In this document: positions 7,397-13,993 of the stretch, piece after piece
How positions within the stretch are numbered: the first letter of the stretch is position 1
Layout of the letters: every line of letters begins with the position of its first letter
Assembly: GCA_964484255.1 (NCBI GenBank)
Contig: CAZAEH010000026.1
Location: 1 to 19,365, forward strand
Reading direction: 5' to 3'
Length of the DNA stretch: 19,365 nucleotides
Source: UBA6215 sp964484255
Lineage (GTDB): Bacteria; Omnitrophota; Gorgyraeia; Pluralincolimonadales; Pluralincolimonadaceae
Notes under the pieces: generated by a model
Databases searched by the model: none
What the model saw: the letters and a program-made list of their open reading frames with translations, nothing else
What the model was told of the DNA's origin: nothing
Made by a program: the position numbers and the translations under genes

Positions 7397-9417
7397 AGAG
7401 AACAGCTGTCGTACTCATATTTTGTTCGATCTTGTTACGGTCGTGGTGGACCTCGGCGGATGACACGCAGAAGAAATGGGAACCGTACTATTTCGGTCCG
7501 GCGACCGAAGGAGGTTTGGTATCAGAGAGTGAAGAAGGCGTCCGGTTATCGCTGGACAAGGTAGGGCTATTCGGCATATATAACCCCAGCAAATTCGGAG
7601 GGAATTTTGACGTACAGTCCGGGATCAAACCTCAAGCGGGACCGTGCGGTATAATACTCTTCAAGGATAACGGGGGAAAGCCCGACCCGAGCAATTTTTT
7701 CGGTATCGAAAGGAAGCCGGACAAAGAAGGTAATGTGACGGTAAGGGTATTTGCCATAAAGGACGGGCAAGATTTTATTCCCCAGAATTCTCAGTGGAAC
7801 CCGAGGTTCGAATTCCTGCTTAATAACGAGTCTTTCGGCTATGACACAACGGCCCTGCGCATAATAAGGGATGAAAAAGCATCCTGTCTGCATTTCTATT
7901 ACCGTTATTCCAGGAAGGTCGACGGAAAACCGATGGAAGGATGGATAGAATTTTCTACCCTTCCCGACACGGACAAGAGGGGTTTTTATTTTTACCCTTA
8001 CGTCAAGAGCGACGGGAGTACGCCGTCCGGAGCCGTTTTCATGAAACCTATGGCGGTTTTGACACCTACAGACGATATATCGGACAGGGAGACCGGTTTC
8101 AAGGCGGTCAGGAGGGATTATACATTTTCAGGTTTCTCCGGCGACGCGATTGTCGTGACCTTCGACAGGGAGTTCCCATATTACGACAAGGCAAAGTTCG
8201 TTTTCTGGTCCCAAGCGGAGTATATACCCTGGTGGCATATAGACGATAAATGTGCCGCGTACTATGAGTTTGTCGAGATATGGAACGGAGGCACGGAAGG
8301 CTGCTGTGAGCCGATGGGAGACCGCCTGTTGCGATGGTCCAAGGCCGAGGTAGAAGTATCGAACAAAGCCCGGGTTATTGTCCACTGGAGGTATGTGCTT
8401 GCCGATCCCGAATATAAGTGGTGGGGCCTGGACCCGGTCGAGAGGCCGTATGCCGATGAATGGTTCACTTTCTATCCGGACGGCACAGGGGTAAGGAAGG
8501 TTACATATACTCCCGTGCTGACCACGAGATACGAAATAGACTGGAATGAGGTCTCCGAACTCGCCGTAGTAAAGCGCGGAGGGATAAAACCATCAGAGGT
8601 TATCGAGCAAAAAGCAGTTACCCTGTTCAACCTTAAAGGGGACAAGATAGAGTATGCCTGGGATCTTAACAAGAATACGGGACCTTCTAAGCTTGACGAG
8701 AACTCGAAAAGCTGGCCTGAGGCAATCTGTCGCATGAATCTCAAGAACAGGCCCGCGGTTTTTGAGGTCTTTGCGCAGGGGGAAGAGGTCTGCCCAAAGA
8801 CCTTTCCTGAGCCGTTCAGCAAATGGTGGGGTCATTACGGGGAGAATTGGGCTTTAGAGTTGAGGGGCGGATATGAATATGAAGGCGATTTCTTCGTTTT
8901 CTCGCATTGGCCCATTAGCAAGATGCCGTACGAAGAGCCTTCCAAGACAAACGGCAGATATATACGCGAACCGGGCCATGTATCGCTCCTGCCGGTAGCC
9001 GGGCACCCAAAAGTGACAGGTCCCACGACTTGGGCGATGCTCGTCGGTGTAAGCAAACCCTGGGATGACCAGGAACTTCGTGACAAGACCTCTTCGTGGC
9101 TTTACCCCGGAGATGTTACTATGATAAGCGATGACGCGAAATTCATCGGGAACGACTATTACCAAAGGGCCCTTGTTTTTGAGACAGACAGGCTCAAACA
9201 CGGTTGCCAGTTCAGCATGTATCCTAAGATCGTATCCTCTACAGTACTCAATCCCGTTTTTATCATCAAGAATTGGGGTAAGTACCCGGTAAACGTCAAG
9301 ATGAACGGGAAGGCGCTTAAAGAAGGCAGTGATTACCGTTATGACATTGAACGCGAAGACGCCGTTATATGGGTAAAGGCCAAGTTTTCCAACCTGACAA
9401 CTTTCCTTATAAACTAA
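7390..9417 (+). CDS. Large secreted protein of unknown family
   Basis: I do not recognise this 675-residue protein. It begins with a probable Sec signal peptide, MLKRTAVVLIFCSILLRSWW, with a plausible cut after TSA (residue 23). The mature part is beta-rich and very aromatic. Residues ~45-200 resemble a concanavalin-like sandwich (for example FGIERKPDKEGNVTVRV). The middle has Trp clusters such as YIPWWHIDDK (278-287), EIWNGGTEGCCEPMGDR and YKWWGLDPVERPYADEW. The end, NPVFIIKNWGKYPVNVKMNG onward, looks like the small C-terminal beta domain of carbohydrate-active enzymes. A role in polysaccharide binding or cleavage is an inference from this look and from the secreted glycosidase two genes upstream. 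A longer frame opens at 7198 inside rlmN, but the signal peptide and GGGGGGAAG upstream favour 7390. Confidence 0.75.
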   Translation: MLKRTAVVLIFCSILLRSWWTSADDTQKKWEPYYFGPATEGGLVSESEEGVRLSLDKVGLFGIYNPSKFGGNFDVQSGIKPQAGPCGIILFKDNGGKPDPSNFFGIERKPDKEGNVTVRVFAIKDGQDFIPQNSQWNPRFEFLLNNESFGYDTTALRIIRDEKASCLHFYYRYSRKVDGKPMEGWIEFSTLPDTDKRGFYFYPYVKSDGSTPSGAVFMKPMAVLTPTDDISDRETGFKAVRRDYTFSGFSGDAIVVTFDREFPYYDKAKFVFWSQAEYIPWWHIDDKCAAYYEFVEIWNGGTEGCCEPMGDRLLRWSKAEVEVSNKARVIVHWRYVLADPEYKWWGLDPVERPYADEWFTFYPDGTGVRKVTYTPVLTTRYEIDWNEVSELAVVKRGGIKPSEVIEQKAVTLFNLKGDKIEYAWDLNKNTGPSKLDENSKSWPEAICRMNLKNRPAVFEVFAQGEEVCPKTFPEPFSKWWGHYGENWALELRGGYEYEGDFFVFSHWPISKMPYEEPSKTNGRYIREPGHVSLLPVAGHPKVTGPTTWAMLVGVSKPWDDQELRDKTSSWLYPGDVTMISDDAKFIGNDYYQRALVFETDRLKHGCQFSMYPKIVSSTVLNPVFIIKNWGKYPVNVKMNGKALKEGSDYRYDIEREDAVIWVKAKFSNLTTFLIN

Positions 9418-9443
9418 GATGATGTCCCTGCAGTTTTTTGGGA

Positions 9444-9472
9444 TTGCAAAATCGCACATATTTACCTATAAT
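9444..9472 (+). promoter_or_regulatory. Near-consensus sigma70-type promoter in the only sizeable intergenic gap
   Basis: The 66-base gap between the secreted-protein gene and fhs (9418-9483) contains TTGCAA (9444-9449) and TATAAT (9467-9472), separated by exactly 17 bases, which is the ideal sigma70 geometry. The predicted transcription start, 6-8 bases past the -10 box, falls at about 9478-9480, only four to six bases before the fhs ATG at 9484. Little room is left for a Shine-Dalgarno; the AAAG at 9473-9476 would lie at or before the transcript start. A T6 run at 9434-9439 has no GC-rich stem before it and is not a convincing terminator. No riboswitch fits in this gap. Confidence 0.6.
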
Positions 9473-9483
9473 AAAGAGTTACT

Positions 9484-11163
9484 ATGTTCGCTAAAAAACC
9501 GCACTCTACATCAGAGATAGCCAGGCTAACGCATCCCAAGCAAATAGTGGGTGTTGCGACAAAAGCCGGTTTAAATGCAGACGAGCTCGAGCTTTATGGT
9601 AATTACAAGGCCAAGGTCGTTCTCGGCGTATTGCAGAGGCTTAAGGCCCGGCCCGACGGCAAACTTGTCCTTGTTACCGCCATAACTCCGACGAGGCACG
9701 GCGAAGGTAAAACCTGCGTATCCATAGGCCTTACCCAGGCGTTGGGCCGCCTGAAGAAACGTGTAATACTTTGCCTGAGAGAACCTTCCCTGGGGCCGGC
9801 TTTGGGCCTGAAAGGAGGAGGTTGCGGAGGCGGGTATGCCCAGGTCTTGCCGATGGAGGATATAAACCTCCATTTTACAGGGGATATCCATGCCGTTACC
9901 TCTGCGCATAACCTTTTAAGCGCTGCGATCGATAACCATATCTCTAGGGGTAATGAACTTAAGTTTGATCCCAAGAAGATATTATGGCGAAGGGCAATAG
10001 ATCTTTGCGACAAGAGCCTGCGCGAGATACAGGTAGGCGCAGCCGAAGGTGCTGTGAAACGGCGTGACGGTTTCGATATTACCGCTGCCTCCGAAGTCAT
10101 GGCTTGCCTTGCTTTGACCACAGGTTACAAGGACCTTAAAGAGAGGCTTGGCAGGATGATAGTAGGGTTTACCAACAAGGGCAAACCCATAACGGCATCT
10201 GAACTCAAGGTCGTTGGCGCGATGGCTGCGATATTGAAAGACGCAATAAAACCGAATATAGCCCAAACCCTGGAAAGCCAGCCTGCTTTTATACATATGG
10301 GGCCTTTCGGCAATATAGCCCACGGGACAAACAGCGTGCTTGCCACCCAGATGGCGCTTAAGCTCGCCGATTACGCGGTGATCGAGACCGGGTTCGGCAC
10401 AGACCTGGGTTTTGAGAAGTTCTGTGATGTAGTTACCAGGCAGGGGAAGTTCAAACCTGATTGCGCCGTAGTAGTCGTAAGCGCCAGGGCGCTTAAATCG
10501 CACGGAGGAATGGCCGATAGCGATCTCGACAAGGAAGACCTTGTTTCTCTTAACAATGGCCTTTGCAACCTGGAAAGGCATTTGGAGAATGTCAAGAGAT
10601 TCGGGATATGGCCGGTCGTAGCTATCAACAGGTTCCCGGCCGATACCGATAATGAGCTCAACAGGATAAAAGAGTCATGCAGGAGCAAGGGGGTACTTGC
10701 CGAGATAACCGAGGTTGTGGCAAAAGGCGGAGAAGGTGGGGAAAAACTTGCTCAGGCTGTCATATCTACAATGCAGGAACATCCCTCGAAGTTTAAGCCG
10801 CTTTATGAGCTTAGCCTTTCGATAAAAGAAAAAATAGAAAAAATAGCCTCAGAAGTTTACGGTGCAGAGGGGGTTGTATATGTAGGCTCTTCGGAGGATG
10901 ATATCAAGTTCCTTACGGAGAACGGTTATGACGAGTTGCCGGTCAATATGGCAAAGACACATCTTTCTTTTACGGATGATCCCAAGCAGAAAGGCGCCCC
11001 ATCAGGGTGGCGTCTTAAGGTAAAAGAGGTCAAGGTCTCGGCCGGTGCAGGGTTCCTGGTCGCGCTTACAGGCGAGATGAACCTTATGCCCGGAATGCCA
11101 AAAGTCCCCCTTGCCGAGAGGGTGGATATTGACGACGACGGTAACATATCGGGGTTATTCTGA
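9484..11163 (+). CDS. fhs: Formate-tetrahydrofolate ligase (10-formyl-THF synthetase)
   Basis: Fhs joins formate to tetrahydrofolate using ATP, the entry step of the folate one-carbon (Wood-Ljungdahl methyl) branch. The 559-residue length is standard. Motifs include the ATP loop TPTRHGEGKT (68-77), REPSLGPALGLKGGG, GGGYAQVLPMEDINLHFTGD and WRRAIDLCDKSLR. Also present are the FVNKGKP-like region (here FTNKGKPITA), HGTNSVLAT, ETGFGTDLGFEKF, and the C-terminal MPGMPKVPLAERVDIDDDG. The ATP loop reads R-H where most family members have P-A or similar, a mild deviation. The start at 9484 fits the family N-terminus (SEIAR, then ELYGNYKAKV). It is the first gene after the only promoter found and overlaps fchA by one base (TGATG). 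Assignment is secure. Confidence 0.97.
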   Translation: MFAKKPHSTSEIARLTHPKQIVGVATKAGLNADELELYGNYKAKVVLGVLQRLKARPDGKLVLVTAITPTRHGEGKTCVSIGLTQALGRLKKRVILCLREPSLGPALGLKGGGCGGGYAQVLPMEDINLHFTGDIHAVTSAHNLLSAAIDNHISRGNELKFDPKKILWRRAIDLCDKSLREIQVGAAEGAVKRRDGFDITAASEVMACLALTTGYKDLKERLGRMIVGFTNKGKPITASELKVVGAMAAILKDAIKPNIAQTLESQPAFIHMGPFGNIAHGTNSVLATQMALKLADYAVIETGFGTDLGFEKFCDVVTRQGKFKPDCAVVVVSARALKSHGGMADSDLDKEDLVSLNNGLCNLERHLENVKRFGIWPVVAINRFPADTDNELNRIKESCRSKGVLAEITEVVAKGGEGGEKLAQAVISTMQEHPSKFKPLYELSLSIKEKIEKIASEVYGAEGVVYVGSSEDDIKFLTENGYDELPVNMAKTHLSFTDDPKQKGAPSGWRLKVKEVKVSAGAGFLVALTGEMNLMPGMPKVPLAERVDIDDDGNISGLF

Positions 11164-11642
11164 TGATATCGTCCAAAAGCAGGATAGATGTTTTTGTTGC
11201 GGCGTTGGGAGACAGGAAACCTGTCCCTGGAGGAGGGGCTTCGGCCGCGTTGGCCGGGGCCATCGGCGCAGCGTTGATTATGAAAGTCGCGAACTTCACT
11301 ATCGGCAAGAAAAAATACAGGATGTATGAAAAAGACGCCAAGGCCATTTTTTTAAAAGCGCAGCGCCTGAAAATGAAACTTGCCGCACATATAGAGAAGG
11401 ACGTCAGGTCATATGAGGAATATTCGAGGACAAGGTCGGCTTCTTCGATGAAGAAAGCGACCCTGTGCGTTGAGGAGATAACGGCTTTGTCAAAGGAGAC
11501 GCTAAGTTATTGTCCGAGACTGAGAAAGATAGGCAACAGGAATCTTGCCGGTGACCTTCGCGCGGCAGAATTGCTTCTGAAGGCTTCGAACGGGGCAGCG
11601 GAGAACCTTGTCAGGCTTAATAAGAAATGGATGGGCAGATAG
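11163..11642 (+). CDS. fchA: Methenyl-THF cyclohydrolase (FchA / formimino-THF cyclodeaminase family)
   Basis: FchA-type proteins of acetogens convert 10-formyl-THF to 5,10-methenyl-THF; relatives remove ammonia from formimino-THF. The 159-residue product has the hallmark RKPVPGGGASAALAGAIGAAL (about 18-38), then VANFTIGKKKY, and near the C-terminus GNRNLAGDLRAAELLLKASNGAAENLVRLN, which matches the family's GNxxxxSDxxxAAxL signature. It is shorter than the usual ~200 residues, with the loss mostly in the middle helices. Position between fhs and folD is the acetogen order and points to the cyclohydrolase role. This role is strengthened because the neighbouring FolD appears to lack cyclohydrolase residues. 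The start overlaps the fhs stop by one base. Family is firm; exact reaction is inferred from context. Confidence 0.88.
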   Translation: MISSKSRIDVFVAALGDRKPVPGGGASAALAGAIGAALIMKVANFTIGKKKYRMYEKDAKAIFLKAQRLKMKLAAHIEKDVRSYEEYSRTRSASSMKKATLCVEEITALSKETLSYCPRLRKIGNRNLAGDLRAAELLLKASNGAAENLVRLNKKWMGR

Positions 11643-12458
11643 ATGGCCGCGAAGATACTTGACGGAAAACAGTTGGCGGGGAAGATGAAAGCACAGATAA
11701 AGCGAGAGGTCTGTGCTATCAAGGAAAAATACGGGAAAACGCCGATGCTGTCGGTAATCCAGATCGGAGGACACAAACCGGCTACTATATACCTTAACTC
11801 GCAGGAAAAGCTTGCAAGGGAGCTGGGTATAAAGTACAGGAAGATCAAGCTTGGCAATTCCGTTTCCCAGGACGAGCTTATAAGGGTAATAAAGAAGCTT
11901 AATACTGATAGGGATACGACGGCCGTTATGCTCGGTCTGCCGGTGCCCAAGACGATAAATCTCAAGCAGGTCATATACTATATAGATCCCGCCAAGAACG
12001 TTGAAAGGGTCAACCCTACAGCGTCGGCAGTCATGGAGATAATCAGGTCTACGGGGATAAGCCTGTTCGGCAGGGAGGCGGTTGTTGTCGGACATGGCGA
12101 GCTTGTAGGCAAACCCATAGCCATGTTCCTTCTCGACAAACTTGCGACCGTGACCGTCTGCCATGTGGGAACGGCGAACCGGGGCACGCTAAAGGAACAC
12201 ATAGGCCGTGCGGAAGTACTTGTTGTTGCGGTCGGCAGGCCCGGCCTGATAAAGGGCGGTTGGATAAAGCGCGGGGCGATCGTTGTAGACGTAGGCATTA
12301 CAAAAGTAGCAGGAAAGGTCAAAGGCGACGTTGAATTTGCTTCGGCCGCAAGGCGTGCCGGCTTTATTACACCCGTGCCCGGAGGTGTCGGGCCGCTTAC
12401 GGTCATGATGTCGATGCGCAATTGCATCACCCTTTTTAAGGAACAGATGAAGAGATGA
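11643..12458 (+). CDS. folD: Divergent FolD: methylene-THF dehydrogenase, cyclohydrolase residues lost
   Basis: FolD normally oxidises or reduces methylene-/methenyl-THF and also hydrolyses methenyl-THF. This 271-residue protein opens MAAKILDGK, keeps Tyr50, and shows GKPIAMFLL, VVAVGRPGLIKGGWIK, VVDVGI and ITPVPGGVGPLTVMM, so the fold is clear. It aligns without gaps to E. coli FolD for the first 122 residues. Three catalytic positions differ: Lys54 is Gln (11802-11804), Gln98 is Gly (11934-11936) and Asp121 is Glu (12003-12005). The following loop, which in E. coli holds FHPYNVG, is shortened by about 16 residues. The dinucleotide site reads VGHGELVG (H151, G152) and CHVGT, without the Arg/Ser pair that contacts the NADP phosphate in the human enzyme. 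Dehydrogenase-only, possibly NAD-linked, is my inference. Its first codon lies directly after the fchA stop, and it overlaps metV by four bases. Confidence 0.88.
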   Translation: MAAKILDGKQLAGKMKAQIKREVCAIKEKYGKTPMLSVIQIGGHKPATIYLNSQEKLARELGIKYRKIKLGNSVSQDELIRVIKKLNTDRDTTAVMLGLPVPKTINLKQVIYYIDPAKNVERVNPTASAVMEIIRSTGISLFGREAVVVGHGELVGKPIAMFLLDKLATVTVCHVGTANRGTLKEHIGRAEVLVVAVGRPGLIKGGWIKRGAIVVDVGITKVAGKVKGDVEFASAARRAGFITPVPGGVGPLTVMMSMRNCITLFKEQMKR

Positions 12459-13114
12459 TAATAACCAGGCAGAAACCGGTGGATGATATAATAAAGTGCC
12501 TTGAAGGCATAGAGAAAGTATTTATAGTCGGGTGCACGCAGTGTGCGACCATATGCAAGACCGGAGGCGAGGACGAAGTAAGGAATATGCGGCAGGTCCT
12601 TGAAGGAAAAGGGAAGAAGGTAACTGCCGCCGAGGTGTGGGATACGCCGTGCAACCTTCTGGAGGTCAAAAAACGTTTCCGGGACGACAAAGACAAGTTG
12701 TCGGATTCCGGAGCCGTGCTTGTCATGAGTTGCGGTGACGGGGCGCACACAGTTTTTGCTGGGACAGGCATGAATGTCGTTCCGGCTAATGATACGCTGT
12801 TCCTGGGGCAGTCTGAAAGGGCGGGCAGGTTCAAAGAAGTGTGTGCATTATGCGGAGATTGCACCCTTTTTATCACCGGAGGTTATTGCCCGAACGCGTT
12901 ATGCCCTAAGGGGCTCCAGAACGGCCCATGCGGAGGCGCCAAGGACGGCAAATGCGAAGTAAACCCCGAGATCGACTGCGGGTGGTTATTGATATATAAC
13001 AGGCTTAAGGACGCGGGCAAGCTTGATAACATGAAGAAAATCATGCCCCCGAAGGACCATTCACGTTCCGTCAGGCCGCGCAGGATAATTGTTGATGCTA
13101 CCAGGAAGAGATGA
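12455..13114 (+). CDS. metV: MetV-type zinc/cysteine-rich partner of methylene-THF reductase
   Basis: MetV (methylene-THF reductase C-terminal-like domain) forms a complex with MetF in acetogens and is thought to link the reductase to its electron donor. The 219-residue product is Cys-rich. GCTQCATIC (C27, C30, C34) is followed by C66 and C93, then a dense C-terminal set CALCGDC (C130, C133, C136), GGYCPNALCPKG (C145, C150), NGPCGG (C159), C167 and C175. The GYCP..CPKGLQNGPCGG signature is characteristic of this domain. It overlaps both neighbours by four bases (ATGA), giving tight coupling with folD and metF. The Cys pattern would fit zinc and/or iron-sulfur binding; which metals are bound cannot be told from sequence. 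Confidence 0.9.
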   Translation: MIITRQKPVDDIIKCLEGIEKVFIVGCTQCATICKTGGEDEVRNMRQVLEGKGKKVTAAEVWDTPCNLLEVKKRFRDDKDKLSDSGAVLVMSCGDGAHTVFAGTGMNVVPANDTLFLGQSERAGRFKEVCALCGDCTLFITGGYCPNALCPKGLQNGPCGGAKDGKCEVNPEIDCGWLLIYNRLKDAGKLDNMKKIMPPKDHSRSVRPRRIIVDATRKR

Positions 13115-13983
13115 CAATGACCTTAAAAGAAAAGATAGGAAGCAGGAAGTTCATAATTACCGCCGAGATCGGGCCGCCGAAAGGCATTGACGTAAAGCCT
13201 AACCTCGAAGAAGCCCTCATGCTTAAAGACAGGGTAGATGCCGTTAACGTCACGGATTCACAGAGCGCGGTGATGAGGCTGGGTTCGCTTGCGGTCTCCA
13301 GGCTTTTGAGGGAGGAAGGAGTCGAGCCCATATACCAGCTTACCTGCCGTGACCGCAACAGGATAGCTTTGCAGTCCGACGCTCTATCTGCGGCAGCTCT
13401 CGGCATAGAGAATATACTTGTCCTTACAGGCGACCATCCGTCGAGGGGTGACCACCAGGCGGCAAAACCTGTCTTCGATCTGGATTCCGTTCAGCTTATA
13501 AATGCGCTTAAAGGGCTTGAAGCCGGGAAGGATATGGCAGGCAGAGAACTGAAAGGTACGCCGAGTTTTTGCATAGGCGCTGTCGTTAACCCCGGCGCCG
13601 ATTCGCTTGAACCGGAGCTGATAAAGTTCGAGAAGAAGGTAAAGGCAGGGGCCTCATTCTTCCAGACCCAGGGAGTATATGATGTCGGCGCTTTTGCCGC
13701 GTTCATGGATAGAATCAAAAGTTTCGATACCTGCATTATTGCCGGGATAATTCTCATCAAATCCCCTGATATGGCCCGGTTCATGAATAAGAATGTTGCC
13801 GGGATATTCATCCCCGACAAACTCATTGAAGAGATCGAGAACGCGTCGGACAGGCAGCAAAAAGCCGTCGAGATCGCAGCACGCACCATAAAAGACTTGA
13901 AAGGCCTGGCCCATGGCGTTCACATAATGTCGCTGGGCTGGAACAAGCTCGTTCCCCAGATCCTGGACAAAGCCGGCCTTTAG
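13111..13983 (+). CDS. metF: 5,10-methylene-THF reductase, MetV-dependent type
   Basis: MetF is an FAD-containing TIM-barrel enzyme that reduces methylene-THF to 5-methyl-THF. The 290-residue product has TAEIGPPKG with Glu19 and LTGDHPSRGDH with Asp108, counterparts of the E. coli catalytic residues Glu28 and Asp120. FFQTQGVYD supplies the folate-binding Gln. There is no fused C-terminal regulatory domain; that role is taken by the adjacent metV. ATG 13111 overlaps the metV stop, and a second in-frame ATG at 13117 is equally usable. The stop is TAG, preceded by CTT, and the next reading frame is open across it. That is discussed with the activation gene. Assignment is secure. Confidence 0.95.
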   Translation: MTMTLKEKIGSRKFIITAEIGPPKGIDVKPNLEEALMLKDRVDAVNVTDSQSAVMRLGSLAVSRLLREEGVEPIYQLTCRDRNRIALQSDALSAAALGIENILVLTGDHPSRGDHQAAKPVFDLDSVQLINALKGLEAGKDMAGRELKGTPSFCIGAVVNPGADSLEPELIKFEKKVKAGASFFQTQGVYDVGAFAAFMDRIKSFDTCIIAGIILIKSPDMARFMNKNVAGIFIPDKLIEEIENASDRQQKAVEIAARTIKDLKGLAHGVHIMSLGWNKLVPQILDKAGL

Positions 13984-13987
13984 GAGG
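13982..13987 (+). promoter_or_regulatory. Perfect Shine-Dalgarno AGGAGG before an ATA codon
   Basis: AGGAGG begins inside the metF stop codon (TAG, 13981-13983) and ends at 13987. Exactly six bases later is ATA (13994-13996), in frame with the MetH-activation gene. No ATG, GTG or TTG occurs in that frame between the upstream stop at 13925 and ATG 14093. The position therefore marks ATA as the most likely initiation site, or an ATG that has been changed by mutation or sequencing error. Confidence 0.65.
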
Positions 13988-13993
13988 CGAGAG

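Noticed and set aside
9425..9443. Possible terminator (TCCC...GGGA around a T6 run) after the secreted-protein gene
   Set aside because: The stem is only four pairs, and the T run lies in the loop instead of after the stem.
9418..9483. Cobalamin, SAM or THF riboswitch before the folate cluster
   Set aside because: Only 66 bases are available and the promoter occupies the distal part; no conserved aptamer elements are visible, and none of the other gaps is long enough.
11978..12748. Open frame on the - strand (256 codons) opposite folD and metV
   Set aside because: It is antisense to two recognisable enzymes, shows no family motif, and crosses their boundary without any sign of its own start region.
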